64,000 bases of DNA from positions 37,547 through 101,546 of the forward strand of contig JAEWQJ010000023.1 of assembly GCA_023399215.1 (NCBI GenBank), read 5' to 3'. Every line of letters begins with the position of its first letter. Position 1 is the first letter of the stretch. Source of the DNA: Methanobacteriota archaeon. Its GTDB lineage: Archaea; Halobacteriota; Methanosarcinia; Methanosarcinales; Methanosarcinaceae. Made by a program: the position numbers and the translations under genes. Below are positions 52,820 through 61,483 of this stretch, piece by piece. The notes under the pieces are model-generated. The model had not been told where the DNA came from, searched no databases, and saw nothing but the letters and a program-made list of their open reading frames with translations.

Positions 52820-53329
52820 TTACATGACCTCCACGCCATAGCTATTGTTAAGGAAAGCAATAGCATCCTCAACTGTGACCCTGTGGTTAGTCGGGATCTT
52901 TCTTGTTGCGATCCTTCTCTTGCAGATTCTTTCACCAGGGCGCTTGATAACAACTGTTACGTCCATTCCGAAAACCCCGACATTCGGGTCGTATTTCATG
53001 CCCGGAAAATCAGTGTGTTCTTCAATTCCGAAAGAGACGTTTCCAAGGGAATCAAACTGGGACCTGACAAGAGTCTTATCGACAATACCAAGAGCGGTCT
53101 CGAGAAACTGTTGGGCTCTCTGGCCTCTCAGAGTTACCTTGCAGCCAATGGGTTCATTCTTCTTGATCGAGAAAGTCGGAAGAGTCCTTTTGGCAAAGCA
53201 CCTGACAACTCCCTGCCCTGTGATAGTCCTGAGGATTTCTTCGGCGTCTACGAGATGCTGGCCACTTTCTCCAACACCCATATGGACAATTACCTTCTCA
53301 ACAACGGGAGTGCGCATAACGTTACTCAA
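52820..53329 (-). CDS. rpl5: Large ribosomal subunit protein uL5
   Basis: This 169-residue protein has PVVEKVIVHMGVGESG at the N-terminus and the FGIEEHTDFPGMKYDPNVGVFGMDV segment (ends F-G-I-E and G-M-D-V) that contacts 5S rRNA and P-site tRNA. It overlaps the rps4e gene by 8 bp. Normal archaeal length. Confidence 0.96.
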   Translation of the reverse strand: MSNVMRTPVVEKVIVHMGVGESGQHLVDAEEILRTITGQGVVRCFAKRTLPTFSIKKNEPIGCKVTLRGQRAQQFLETALGIVDKTLVRSQFDSLGNVSFGIEEHTDFPGMKYDPNVGVFGMDVTVVIKRPGERICKRRIATRKIPTNHRVTVEDAIAFLNNSYGVEVM

Positions 53330-54029
53330 TTACCTCACCACCGAGCCGGATCTCAGGCTTGTCCTCTCCTATGACAATAACGTAATCTTCAATTGTTTCG
53401 AAATCGGTTTCCCCTGAAATCGCGACTGTATTGTGTCTGGAACTCTTAACTTCCTTGATTTCAGTGATCTTTCCGATTTCTCCAGAGTGCTGGCCGCCTA
53501 CTACCATTGCCAGATTGCCAACCTTAAACTGCAGGTGCTTTACTATCTGCTTGTCAGGCAATGAGAGGATCAGAGAGTCCTTTGTACCGTACTCGTTAGA
53601 ACCCGGAATGTTGGTCCCGTCATTCAGATTAAGCTGAACCTTTCCTCCTTTGAGAGTAGTCTTGTTGTTGATCCTGCACAATTTGTTAACGTTTGTTGCA
53701 TCCAGCTTGTGAAGTATCAGACGTCCCTTTTCGTCCTGGAACATCCTGTACGTTTCATTTATGAGAGGGAGTGTAATTACGTCAAAAAGCCCGACCGGGA
53801 ACCTGAGATCTTTCCTGGGAATTCCATCTACAAGAACTTTGCCTTCCGAGAGAATCCTCTTACCTTCCCTGCTATTATCTACAAGCTTGAGAATATCGCG
53901 AATTACGATTCCGAGCGGAAGACTGCGTGCCTGACTGTGAGGCCCCGGGCGAGTGGTGGAGACCCACTTATAACCTTTTTTCCCGGCCTTCCAGCTTCTT
54001 GGGATTGATAATCTTTTTTGGTGTGTCAC
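53322..54029 (-). CDS. rps4e: Small ribosomal subunit protein eS4
   Basis: This 235-residue protein begins MTHQKRLSIPRSWK. It holds an S4-type RNA-binding region (EGKRILSEGKVLVDGIPRKD), a central eS4 domain and a C-terminal KOW segment (GNLAMVVGGQHSGEIGKI). It is specific to archaea and eukaryotes and unrelated to uS4 except in the RNA-binding fold. It is in standard order between rpl24 and rpl5. Confidence 0.96.
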   Translation of the reverse strand: MTHQKRLSIPRSWKAGKKGYKWVSTTRPGPHSQARSLPLGIVIRDILKLVDNSREGKRILSEGKVLVDGIPRKDLRFPVGLFDVITLPLINETYRMFQDEKGRLILHKLDATNVNKLCRINNKTTLKGGKVQLNLNDGTNIPGSNEYGTKDSLILSLPDKQIVKHLQFKVGNLAMVVGGQHSGEIGKITEIKEVKSSRHNTVAISGETDFETIEDYVIVIGEDKPEIRLGGEVIE

Positions 54030-54042
54030 AAAATCACCTGCC

Positions 54043-54393
54043 TCACTTCTTAATACTTGATGCTCTGCGCCCGTCCTTCAGTTCCAGTTTTGTGATAATA
54101 ACATTGGAGGGGTATATAGGTCTTGGGACTTCGGTGCCATCCACCTTGGTGGAAATAACTCCGTCCACAGAAATTGTGCTGTACTGAAGCGAAACGGCCT
54201 GGACCTTTCCTTCAGTACCCTTATAATCTCCGCGCATGACCTTCACAGTGTCTCCCGCTATAACTGCGGCGCTTCTTGTGCCGTATTCTTTGGAGAGTTC
54301 TTCACTAAGCTTTGCGCCCATGAATTTCTGTCTGACGTGAAGAGGCGCATTATATCTTGCCTTTCTCTGCTTTCTAGGCTGTTTGGATACCAT
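54043..54393 (-). CDS. rpl24: Large ribosomal subunit protein uL24
   Basis: This 116-residue protein starts MVSKQPRKQRKARYNAPLH and has the KOW motif AGDTVKVMRGDYKGTEGKV. ATG 54393 is preferred, with GAGGTGG upstream; the longer frame overlaps rpl14 without homology. It initiates 50S assembly and lies at the tunnel exit. Confidence 0.95.
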   Translation of the reverse strand: MVSKQPRKQRKARYNAPLHVRQKFMGAKLSEELSKEYGTRSAAVIAGDTVKVMRGDYKGTEGKVQAVSLQYSTISVDGVISTKVDGTEVPRPIYPSNVIITKLELKDGRRASSIKK

Positions 54394-54403
54394 CTTCGCC
54401 ACC

Positions 54404-54802
54404 TCAGACAATGATAGATGCTGTGGTCCCAATCTTGGGATACCTCTCAGCTACTTCTCTTGCTATAGGACCTTTTATGTCCGTGCCTTTGGGAATCCCG
54501 TCTTCATCCGTGATTACCATTGCATTGTCCTCAAAGGACACATGCAACCCATCCGGACGACGAAACTCCTGTTTCTGGCGAACCACTACTGCAAGAAGAA
54601 CCTGCTTTCTCATTTCTGGTGTACCTTTTTTTACTGAGACGACGCACATGTCCCCAATTCCTGCGCAGGGCATTCTGTTCTTGACCCCTCTGTACTTCTT
54701 GACAGAAATAATCTCAACGACCTTGGCTCCGGTGTTGTCCACACAGGGAACCTTGGCGCCTGCATTGAGAGCCCTTGGGATGTTGGAGCGTATGCCTTTC
54801 AT
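54404..54802 (-). CDS. rpl14: Large ribosomal subunit protein uL14
   Basis: This 132-residue beta-barrel protein has CVDNTGAKVVEIISVKKYRG and GDMCVVSVKKGTPEMRKQV, the uL14 signatures, and ends with RYPKIGTTASIIV. It forms the bridge to the 30S subunit. Overlaps rps17 by four bases (ATGA). Confidence 0.96.
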   Translation of the reverse strand: MKGIRSNIPRALNAGAKVPCVDNTGAKVVEIISVKKYRGVKNRMPCAGIGDMCVVSVKKGTPEMRKQVLLAVVVRQKQEFRRPDGLHVSFEDNAMVITDEDGIPKGTDIKGPIAREVAERYPKIGTTASIIV

Positions 54803-55128
54803 TTGGGCACCTCCGCTTTAACTACCACATAGGACTTTGTTTTGCTTATACGCCTGCATTCTGCGATCGTAACGATATCCCCGACTTTTGCTGAAATGCA
54901 GGGCGGGTTGTGTGCGTGTACCTTCGAGCGTCTCTTCTCGTATCTCTGGTATTTCGGCACCAATTTCATGTATTGCCTTTCAATAACTACCGTATTGTCC
55001 ATCTTGCTGCTGACCACGGTGCCCACAAGGATTTGACCTCTTACTGGAAGTGTTCCGTGGAAGGGACAGTATGAATCATTACATTCTTCTGATGGCGCCG
55101 GTATGTTTAATCCAATATCTCTTGCCAT
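54799..55128 (-). CDS. rps17: Small ribosomal subunit protein uS17
   Basis: This 109-residue protein has an archaeal N-terminal extension (MARDIGLNIPAPSEECNDSYCPFHG) and the S17 core GTVVSSKMDNTVVIERQ, plus VGDIVTIAECRRISKTKSYVVV. Two Cys in the extension (ECNDSYC) might bind metal, though this is not established. It binds the 5' domain of 16S rRNA. It lies 4 bp after rnp1. Confidence 0.95.
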   Translation of the reverse strand: MARDIGLNIPAPSEECNDSYCPFHGTLPVRGQILVGTVVSSKMDNTVVIERQYMKLVPKYQRYEKRRSKVHAHNPPCISAKVGDIVTIAECRRISKTKSYVVVKAEVPK

Positions 55129-55132
55129 GAGT

Positions 55133-55465
55133 TTAGCCCCATTTGCGTAACTTTTTAATGTTCTTGATCCGATTTTCGGGTTGTGAGAGCAGCAGGTTTC
55201 CCTGAATTTTAACGAATGTATCGGATCTGCGGCCTTTTTCTGAGAGCTCGGCAGGGATTCGGAAGAGAAATTCCGAATCCGCCTTTGGAATCTTCAGTTC
55301 CCGCGACCTTAAGTTTTCTATGATTAACAGATTTTTCGTTTCGTCAATCACCAGGCCGTGGATTCCTATCAATGCTGGATTAGTGGAACGAATCACCTGA
55401 ATTTCGAGCCCTATCAGTTCATGGTAGATAAGGGTCGAAGGTAGAATTTCCACTTTAGATTTCAT
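55133..55465 (-). CDS. rnp1: Ribonuclease P protein component 1 (Rpp29/Pop4)
   Basis: This 110-residue protein has the Pop4 core HELIGLEIQVIRSTNPALIGIHGLVIDETKNLLII (ends H-E-L-I and L-L-I-I), an Sm-like barrel that contacts RNase P RNA. In archaea it is classically placed between rpl29 and rps17, as here. It overlaps rpl29 by 11 bp. It contributes to 5' maturation of tRNAs. Confidence 0.94.
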   Translation of the reverse strand: MKSKVEILPSTLIYHELIGLEIQVIRSTNPALIGIHGLVIDETKNLLIIENLRSRELKIPKADSEFLFRIPAELSEKGRRSDTFVKIQGNLLLSQPENRIKNIKKLRKWG

Positions 55466-55658
55466 TTAGCTCATGCTGAATTGTCTTTATCCGAGCAATA
55501 GTTCTCCTGATTTCTCCGATTCGTCCCGGGTTTTCAGGAGCTCCACCTGCGGAAGTAAGGGCACGTTCCCTGACCAGTTCACTGTTAAGGGTCTCGAGTT
55601 CGTCAGCCCGTTCCTCAAGTGACATGTCTCGAATTTCTCTGGGTCTGAGGATTGCCAT
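55455..55658 (-). CDS. rpl29: Large ribosomal subunit protein uL29
   Basis: This 67-residue two-helix protein reads ILRPREIRDMSLEERADELETLNSELVRERAL and TIARIKTIQHELNEI, matching uL29. It sits at the peptide tunnel exit with uL23. Its ATG overlaps the rps3 stop by one base (TAATG). Confidence 0.95.
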   Translation of the reverse strand: MAILRPREIRDMSLEERADELETLNSELVRERALTSAGGAPENPGRIGEIRRTIARIKTIQHELNEI

Positions 55659-56593
55659 TATTCCTTGGCCTCCTTATGAACCCGTGCCATGGGATGCCAG
55701 TAGTCGTAACCTTCGTGTTTGTGCTGCCAGACTCCATTGACCTGTCTTCGAAGTTCTTCTGAGCCTTCAACTTGAATGATTTCAGCCTCTTCAACGTCTT
55801 CTGCTACTTCAGCCTGGGGTTCTTCCTCGGCTTCTTCAGGTTCTGCGACTTCAGCTGCTTCTACTGGTTTCTCAGGTGCTGTTGCAGGAGCTTTGGGTTT
55901 TGCCGCACTTTCCTTTTTAGGAGCTTCGGCAGGTTTTTCAGCCGGTTTTGCAACTGGTTTTTCTGCGGGCTTTTCAACCGGTTCAGTTACAGGCTCACTT
56001 GGTTCTATAGTAGTGTATGAGTCAGGCAGGACAACGTCTGGCTGAATAATCCTGACTTTACAGCCAAGGGTCCCGAGCTTTTTGACTGCTACTGCAAATC
56101 CTTCATCTACTACTTCCTGCACAGGATTTCCGGAATGCTTTATGTACCCGTCAACGAATTTTTCAACTCTTGACCTGGCACCTGTAAGCTTTCCTGAGAT
56201 TACGACTTCACAGCCAAGTGCACCTGCATTCATAACTGCCCGAATTGTGTTGTGTCCGGCCTTCCTGAAGTACCAGCCTCTCTCAATTGAAGCTGCAAGC
56301 CTTGACGCCATCATCTGAGCATTAAGTTCAGGTTTCTTAACTTCCTGAGCATCAATCTGCGGGTTTTCAAGATTGTATTTGGCTGCTACATCCCTGGTAA
56401 GCTTTCGGATGACTTTCCCGGCTTTCCCGATTACCATTCCAGGCTTTTCAGAATAGATAACAATTTGGGTGCCCATTGGGGTCCTGTTAAGCTCCATACC
56501 GCCATATCCAGCTCTGTTCAGCTGTTCTGCGAAATACTCGTCCATGGAGGCTTTGACAAAACCATCATTGACGAATTTTCTTTCTATTGCCAT
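55658..56593 (-). CDS. rps3: Small ribosomal subunit protein uS3 with a long Pro/Glu/Lys/Ala insert
   Basis: Residues 1-200 match archaeal uS3: a KH domain (TQIVIYSEKPGMVIGKAGKVIRKLTRD) and a C-terminal domain (ARSRVEKFVDGYIKHSG). From about 205 to 275 lies a low-complexity stretch of EKPAEKP/KPAEAPKK repeats, then acidic EEAEEEPQAEVAEDVEE. A distinct tail (VNGVWQHKHEGYDYWHP) ends the protein. At 311 residues it is about 70-80 longer than many archaeal uS3 proteins. It lines the mRNA entry channel. Confidence 0.95.
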   Translation of the reverse strand: MAIERKFVNDGFVKASMDEYFAEQLNRAGYGGMELNRTPMGTQIVIYSEKPGMVIGKAGKVIRKLTRDVAAKYNLENPQIDAQEVKKPELNAQMMASRLAASIERGWYFRKAGHNTIRAVMNAGALGCEVVISGKLTGARSRVEKFVDGYIKHSGNPVQEVVDEGFAVAVKKLGTLGCKVRIIQPDVVLPDSYTTIEPSEPVTEPVEKPAEKPVAKPAEKPAEAPKKESAAKPKAPATAPEKPVEAAEVAEPEEAEEEPQAEVAEDVEEAEIIQVEGSEELRRQVNGVWQHKHEGYDYWHPMARVHKEAKE

Positions 56594-57049
56594 TTAGCGC
56601 ACCTCGGAAAGAATCATCTCGATATTTACAGTGTCTGTATCTTTGGGTGTTGCCCGTCCTCTAGCTCTTGGCATAAACCCGTGAATTACCCTCCCGCGCT
56701 GAATTGCAGCATGAGTAATATACATATTTGCGGGTTCAAGGCCCTTGTATTCGGCATTGCTTTCTGCATTTCTCAAGATCTTGAGGATCTCTTTTGAAGC
56801 ACTAACAGGGTACCTGCCTGCAGCCATTGGACCTTTTCGGTGTCCTGTTCCATCATGGTGTCTTTTGAAGGGAACTGCCTGCTTTAAAGCAATTACATCT
56901 TCTAAAAACTTTCTTGCTTCAGGAACCTTCATACCCTTAATCTTGCAGCAGACTTCACGAGACTTTTTAGGGGAAATATGGAGTTCAGAACCCATAGCTT
57001 TAGAGGTAATCTCAGGGTCTCCTTTAACTGAATAATTAATTCTTGCCAT
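56594..57049 (-). CDS. rpl22: Large ribosomal subunit protein uL22
   Basis: This 151-residue protein has the archaeal uL22 start ARINYSVKGDPEITSKAMG, the segment REVCCKIKGMKVPEARKFL and the C-terminal PRARGRATPKDTDTVNIEMIL. It lines the exit tunnel. The gene lies between rps19 and rps3 with minimal gaps. Confidence 0.96.
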   Translation of the reverse strand: MARINYSVKGDPEITSKAMGSELHISPKKSREVCCKIKGMKVPEARKFLEDVIALKQAVPFKRHHDGTGHRKGPMAAGRYPVSASKEILKILRNAESNAEYKGLEPANMYITHAAIQRGRVIHGFMPRARGRATPKDTDTVNIEMILSEVR

Positions 57050-57060
57050 TCCCTTTCACC

Positions 57061-57471
57061 TCATTTCAGTGGCACGAACTTGCTTGAACGGGTTGCTCCC
57101 ACACCGGCACTGCCGTGTGAAACCCTTGACCTTGAGGGTGCGAATTCTCCGAAACGGTGCCCGATCATTTCAGGCTGGAGGTCCACACTTACAAAGCCTT
57201 TCCCATTATGAATTTCAATAGTCTGTCCGATCATTTCCGGAAGGATAATCAGGTCTCTGTGATGAGTCCTGACCTTCTTTCCTTCTTTGAACTCGTGCAG
57301 GACTTTTTTCTGTCCGTCCGTGAATCCGCGTTTGATGCTCCTGCGTTCTCTGGAAGGCAGGAGTTCTGCAAACTCTTCAAGACTCAGTTCCTGAAGTTCT
57401 GAGACGGTTTTCCCGCGGTAGGTATATTCACCCTTTCTCTTTGGTAATCTTGATGATAATTTTTTAGCCAT
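57061..57471 (-). CDS. rps19: Small ribosomal subunit protein uS19
   Basis: This 136-residue protein has the uS19 core VRTHHRDLIILPEMIGQTIEIHNGKGFV (ends V-R-T-H and G-F-V) and MIGHRFGEFAPSR. It has the archaeal N-terminal extension with SLEEFAELLPSRERRSIKRG. It is at the head of the 30S. Normal in length and position. Confidence 0.96.
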   Translation of the reverse strand: MAKKLSSRLPKRKGEYTYRGKTVSELQELSLEEFAELLPSRERRSIKRGFTDGQKKVLHEFKEGKKVRTHHRDLIILPEMIGQTIEIHNGKGFVSVDLQPEMIGHRFGEFAPSRSRVSHGSAGVGATRSSKFVPLK

Positions 57472-57486
57472 AACGAATACCCCTCA

Positions 57487-58203
57487 TCAGCGCTTCATTC
57501 CGGTCCTTCTAGCTGCAATCAGTCCGACCTTCCTTCCAGGCGGAGCGTTTCTGCTAACCGTTGTGGGCTTGCCCGGGTGCTTCCAGGCACCTCCACCGAA
57601 TGGGTGGTCACGTGGGTTCATGGCAACTCCTGAAACCCTTGGATACTTTGCAGCTCTTGTTTTCATTTTGTGGTACTTTTTTCCGGCTTTGAGCCATGGC
57701 CTGTCAACCCGGCCTCCGCCTGCAACGATACCGACAACTGCTCTGCATTTAGGATTAAGCCATTTAATGTTACCTGAAGGCATTGCAACTGCAGTCCTGT
57801 TAGGCTCATGGGTTACGATAGTTGCGTATACACCGGAAGAGCGCACGAATCTGCCGCCGTCATTTGGCTTTGACTCAATGTTGCAGATAAAGAAACCTTC
57901 AGGCACCTTTCCTATAGGAACTATATTTCCTGGCTTGACATCGGCATCGTCTCCGCACTCGATTGTGCTCCCTACTGCAACTCCTTCTGAGGCAAGCAGG
58001 AGAAGTTCCTCCCCAGTTTCAAAGGCAACTTTTGCTATCGGAGCTGAGCGAGCAGGGTCGTGCTCAAGATTAATGACTTTCCCCTGAATAGAAGTGTTCT
58101 CATCAACCCTGGGATGCCTCAGTTCTGCCTTATACTTGTGAGAAGGAGCTCTGTAGGTAGGAGTACCTCTACCCCTATTTTGTGATATGATTCTTTTACC
58201 CAT
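57487..58203 (-). CDS. rpl2: Large ribosomal subunit protein uL2
   Basis: This 238-residue protein begins MGKRIISQNRGRGTPTYRAPSH and has the peptidyl-transferase-associated C-terminal GVAMNPRDHPFGGGAWKHPGKPTTV. It is a primary 23S rRNA binder. The gene lies between rpl23 and rps19, as usual. No anomaly. Confidence 0.97.
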   Translation of the reverse strand: MGKRIISQNRGRGTPTYRAPSHKYKAELRHPRVDENTSIQGKVINLEHDPARSAPIAKVAFETGEELLLLASEGVAVGSTIECGDDADVKPGNIVPIGKVPEGFFICNIESKPNDGGRFVRSSGVYATIVTHEPNRTAVAMPSGNIKWLNPKCRAVVGIVAGGGRVDRPWLKAGKKYHKMKTRAAKYPRVSGVAMNPRDHPFGGGAWKHPGKPTTVSRNAPPGRKVGLIAARRTGMKR

Positions 58204-58213
58204 ACATCACACC

Positions 58214-58462
58214 TCACATAAGTCCTATCCGGGTTGCAATCTCGTGTGCCGATTCAGAACCTTCGAATGTCAGGATTGCTTTTTTCGTGCCCTTCATGGT
58301 GGTCATGGTTCGCACGGAATTTACTTTGAACCCGTACAGTTTTTCAACATCTTCTACGATCTGCTTTTTGTTTGACCTGGTATCCACGATAAACTGGAGC
58401 TTGTTTTCGTCAAGCAACATCATCGCTTTTTCAGTAACAAAAGGATAATTAATGGAACTCAT
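58214..58462 (-). CDS. rpl23: Large ribosomal subunit protein uL23
   Basis: This 82-residue protein (SINYPFVTEKAMMLLDENKLQFIVD, then IVEDVEKLYGFKVNSVRTM) is a canonical archaeal uL23. It is the docking site for SRP and nascent-chain factors at the tunnel exit. It overlaps rpl4 by four bases (ATGA). Confidence 0.96.
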   Translation of the reverse strand: MSSINYPFVTEKAMMLLDENKLQFIVDTRSNKKQIVEDVEKLYGFKVNSVRTMTTMKGTKKAILTFEGSESAHEIATRIGLM

Positions 58463-59220
58463 TGGAATGCACCTTCCAGTTTTTCAACTGCGGACTCTGT
58501 CCAGATAGTAAGGCGCCCTGCGTGAGTGCCAGGTGCGAGCAGTTCGGCATTCAGTGAATCCACTGTTGCAACATCTACCCCTGAAAGGTTTCTTGCGGCC
58601 TTCAGGATAGGGGTGTTTTCCCCTGCAACAATAAGGACGCTCTTTTTGTGCTTGTATTTCCTGCCTCTGAGCTTTCCGCGGCCAGCCCTGATGTGTCTTC
58701 CGTATTTTGCCCTGAGCACGTCTTCGTAGACTCCTATAGCCTGCAGGAATTCTATTACCTGCTTTGTCTTATCCAGGTCTTCAAGAGCGTTTTCCGTAAC
58801 AATCGGAAGCTCGGCTTCAAAGATGTGGCCTCTCAGGCTCACGAGGGTCGGGTCCCTGGTTGCTGCGATTGCAGAGCGGATTGCATAGCGGCGTTCTTTG
58901 GTGTTGACTTTCTCGCTTCTGTCAGCTTCCGGTTTTGGTGGGTGGGCTCTTCTTCCGCCTCTTGCGTGCGGGACTCTTGCAGCTCTGCTGCTGTTTACGA
59001 GCCTCGGAATATGGGATGCGCCTCGCCCTGAACCCCAGCCTCTTGCGGAAGTTTCCATACCTGCATAGAGACGGGGACCGTAGGGTTGAAGCCTGTTTGC
59101 CTGTGCCGCAAGCACTGCCTTTTTAATCAGGTCAGGTCGGTAATCCACATCAAACACTTCGGGAAGCTCAATCTCCCTGACAACCTTCCCTGTAAGGTCT
59201 ATTGTTTTTGCTGTAGCCAT
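58459..59220 (-). CDS. rpl4: Large ribosomal subunit protein uL4
   Basis: This 253-residue protein has archaeal uL4 features: PEVFDVDYRPDLIKKAVLAAQANR, the tunnel loop GRGASHIPR...HARGGRRAHPPKPE, and the C-terminal RLTIWTESAVEKLE. In other organisms uL4 can regulate its own operon. It follows rpl3 by 6 bp. Confidence 0.96.
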   Translation of the reverse strand: MATAKTIDLTGKVVREIELPEVFDVDYRPDLIKKAVLAAQANRLQPYGPRLYAGMETSARGWGSGRGASHIPRLVNSSRAARVPHARGGRRAHPPKPEADRSEKVNTKERRYAIRSAIAATRDPTLVSLRGHIFEAELPIVTENALEDLDKTKQVIEFLQAIGVYEDVLRAKYGRHIRAGRGKLRGRKYKHKKSVLIVAGENTPILKAARNLSGVDVATVDSLNAELLAPGTHAGRLTIWTESAVEKLEGAFQ

Positions 59221-59226
59221 TTCACT

Positions 59227-60240
59227 TCACCCCTGCTTGGATTCCCTGCTTATGTGAAGGATATTTGGTTCGCCAAGGTCGGCTTTCTTTGCCCTGATCG
59301 GGTCTCTGAGTCTGATAAGCCTTTTGGAAGGTCCGGGAACACTGCCTTTAATCAGCACATAATCCCCACGGACAAGGCCATAATTTATGAAGCCGCCTTC
59401 TGGAGTGACTTCTTCCCCATCGGATCCAATCTTAAGGATGCGCTTGTTGAACTCAGTTCTCTGGTGATATCCTGTCTGACCCATCTGCGGGACTCTCCAG
59501 GAAACGCGGCGAAGGCCGAAGCCACCAAGACTACCGATCTGCCTGAGACTACCCTGTCTGGAGTGCTTGCCTTTCATAAGCTGGATGCCCCAGCGCTTGG
59601 CAGGACCCTGAGTCCCTTTTCCGATAGTAATTGCAGCTGTGTCAACAAGTGTCCCGGTCTTGAAAACATCGGTTATGCTTACAAGGGTGCCGAGGATTGA
59701 TTTTGCGTACTCGAACTTGGTGTTGAGATCCCTGGCACTAATTCCGGATTCCATGATATCCGGAGTCTTTTTGGGAACCCCGGTAAGGCTCTTTGGTAGA
59801 GTGTAGGTAACTGCCTTGATATCGCTTACCTTTCCTTCTTCGATCATTTTACCGATATTCCCAAGGTTTTCAGCCACGTCCCCTCCTTTTGGTACAGGGA
59901 TCCTGCGTTTGAGTTCAGGATCAAGGTCTGCTGCCCAGACCTCAGCGATTGCCTTTTCTCCGGTAGTATCTTCTGCATAAGCCCGGATGGCTGCTACCCT
60001 TATTGCGGGAGTTTCGATGACAGTTACAGGTACGGAGATTTCCATACCCTGGGTAAGGCTGTTCTTTGTGTCATCAACCATGATCACGTGGGTCATGCCC
60101 ACCTTGTACCCTGCAAAACCCTGTAGCCTTGGTTCACCTGTAGCCTCCGGCCAGGCTCTGAACCGTGGAATGTGGCTCTTTGCCCTTTTACGTGGACTAA
60201 ATGCGAGGGAACCTCGTTTTGGTCGGTGTATGCTTGCCAT
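59227..60240 (-). CDS. rpl3: Large ribosomal subunit protein uL3
   Basis: This 337-residue protein begins MASIHRPKRGSLAFSPRKRAKSHIPR, and has the uL3 signature around KRWGIQLMKGKHSRQGSLRQIGSLGG near 212-237 (given by ends K-R-W-G and S-L-G-G). It is the first gene of the S10-like run. TACGGAG precedes the ATG at 60240. A long GC-rich leader region lies before it. Confidence 0.97.
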   Translation of the reverse strand: MASIHRPKRGSLAFSPRKRAKSHIPRFRAWPEATGEPRLQGFAGYKVGMTHVIMVDDTKNSLTQGMEISVPVTVIETPAIRVAAIRAYAEDTTGEKAIAEVWAADLDPELKRRIPVPKGGDVAENLGNIGKMIEEGKVSDIKAVTYTLPKSLTGVPKKTPDIMESGISARDLNTKFEYAKSILGTLVSITDVFKTGTLVDTAAITIGKGTQGPAKRWGIQLMKGKHSRQGSLRQIGSLGGFGLRRVSWRVPQMGQTGYHQRTEFNKRILKIGSDGEEVTPEGGFINYGLVRGDYVLIKGSVPGPSKRLIRLRDPIRAKKADLGEPNILHISRESKQG

Positions 60241-60895
60241 ATTTCTACTCCGTAAATTTCAATTGAAATGCCAGCCCCTCCGGTCGACCCAACATGAGTG
60301 GCAAAAGAAAAAATACACTGGATTCCCCGAACGCTACCAGGTGGGGAGGGATGTATTCAGACCTGCCTGGCATATATGCCTCGAGCAGACCAGAGCTTTA
60401 CGCTTCCGGTACCCTAATTCCTTCAGGCATCTGCAATATCCGATCCTCTTCCCAGCTTGTCTAGCAGGAGCATACTCTTAGGATCGATTTTACGATCCTG
60501 GCAGACCCAAATCCAGGCATCCGGCTCTGATTTGAAACATTCAGTAGTCTGATTTGAAACTTCAGTATGTGGTAACCTGATTTTAAATTCAGTTCCCTAA
60601 TTTGAAACTTCAGTATTCAGTAACTGCAACCGCAACTCATCGAAAACCTGAACAGCTTCGTGCGATTTTAGGCGTTTCAGGACGCCAAAAGCGGGCGTTT
60701 CAAAGCATTGGCCCTTTTACACTCATGTTGATCCGACTTTTCTCACTGGATTTATCTTCAATGCAGGAAATCTCCCGTAAAGCACGGCAGAAAACCCTAT
60801 CTCCTGGAAACTTCCAGGATGTTAGCATTAAGCATCACATTAATCTGATTAGATAATTTCAAGCACTAAAATGCGTGAAATTTCCATCTCGCATG
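60241..60895 (-). promoter_or_regulatory. Probable long 5' leader of the rpl3 operon
   Basis: The best archaeal TATA box upstream of rpl3 lies at 60921-60930, which would place the start near 60895 and create a leader of about 655 nt. The segment 60260-60540 is much richer in GC than other spacers here and contains a perfect palindrome GGCATATATGCC (60369-60380) and paired GATCC/GGATC-like arms. At 60527-60616 there are four imperfect copies of CTGATTTGAAACTTCAGTA. A structured autoregulatory leader or an embedded small RNA is possible. No ORF with family features is present, and transcript length is unproven. Confidence 0.45.
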
Positions 60896-61483
60896 TACTT
60901 TGCCTTTACATAGCAGATCTAATATATAAAGCCTTTGCAGGGAGAGAAGAGAATTCAGAAAGAAGAATCCATCGCAGGAGAGAACAAGAATAAATAGACA
61001 AAAGAGTTCGAGCTTATATTTCCTCAATCGAAGAGTTAAAATATGGGATTACAGTCGACAGAATACCAGCTCTACTTATCGGCCAGCAAAAACTTATAGA
61101 CCGACTTGGATGTACGTTATATAAACCGACATGTAAGTAATATGAAGATATTATTATACTAGAATGTAGACAGATATTATTATATACGAATTATATGCGA
61201 ACTATTATGCTAGATATTATATACGAATTATATGCGAACTATTATGCTAGATATTATATGCAAGCTTGTAAATGATAGTAGATTAGTTTAAAAATATTTT
61301 GGAAATTAAATAGAATCCGTTAATTGAAGTTTAGATTTAATTTTCCAGTTAATTATTTAGATTCCAGGATTTTTGTTTTAGATTTCTGATTAATGTCTTG
61401 AATTTCGCCTAGACTTTTTAGTCTGAATTCGAACACTTAATCGTAGATTATAACTTTGGTCCTGCTACTATAGTCCTCCTGTA
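60896..61483. other. AT-rich intergenic region with a 37-38-bp direct repeat
   Basis: No gene was seen. ACGAATTATATGCGAACTAT is repeated twice near 61185-61250, each followed by TATGCTAGATATTATA. The region contains the TATA box at 60921-60930, which lies upstream of the rpl3 leader. Confidence 0.5.
60921..60930 (-). promoter_or_regulatory. TATA box, candidate promoter of the S10-spc run
   Basis: The minus strand reads TTTATATATT, preceded by GCAAAGGC as a possible BRE. It is the strongest archaeal promoter-like sequence between rpl3 and 61.5 kb. Distance to rpl3 is about 680 bp. Inferred. Confidence 0.5.

Noticed and set aside
59987..60481. 164-codon plus-strand ORF over the rpl3 start and leader
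   Set aside because: Its first half is antisense to rpl3 and the rest shows no conserved features.
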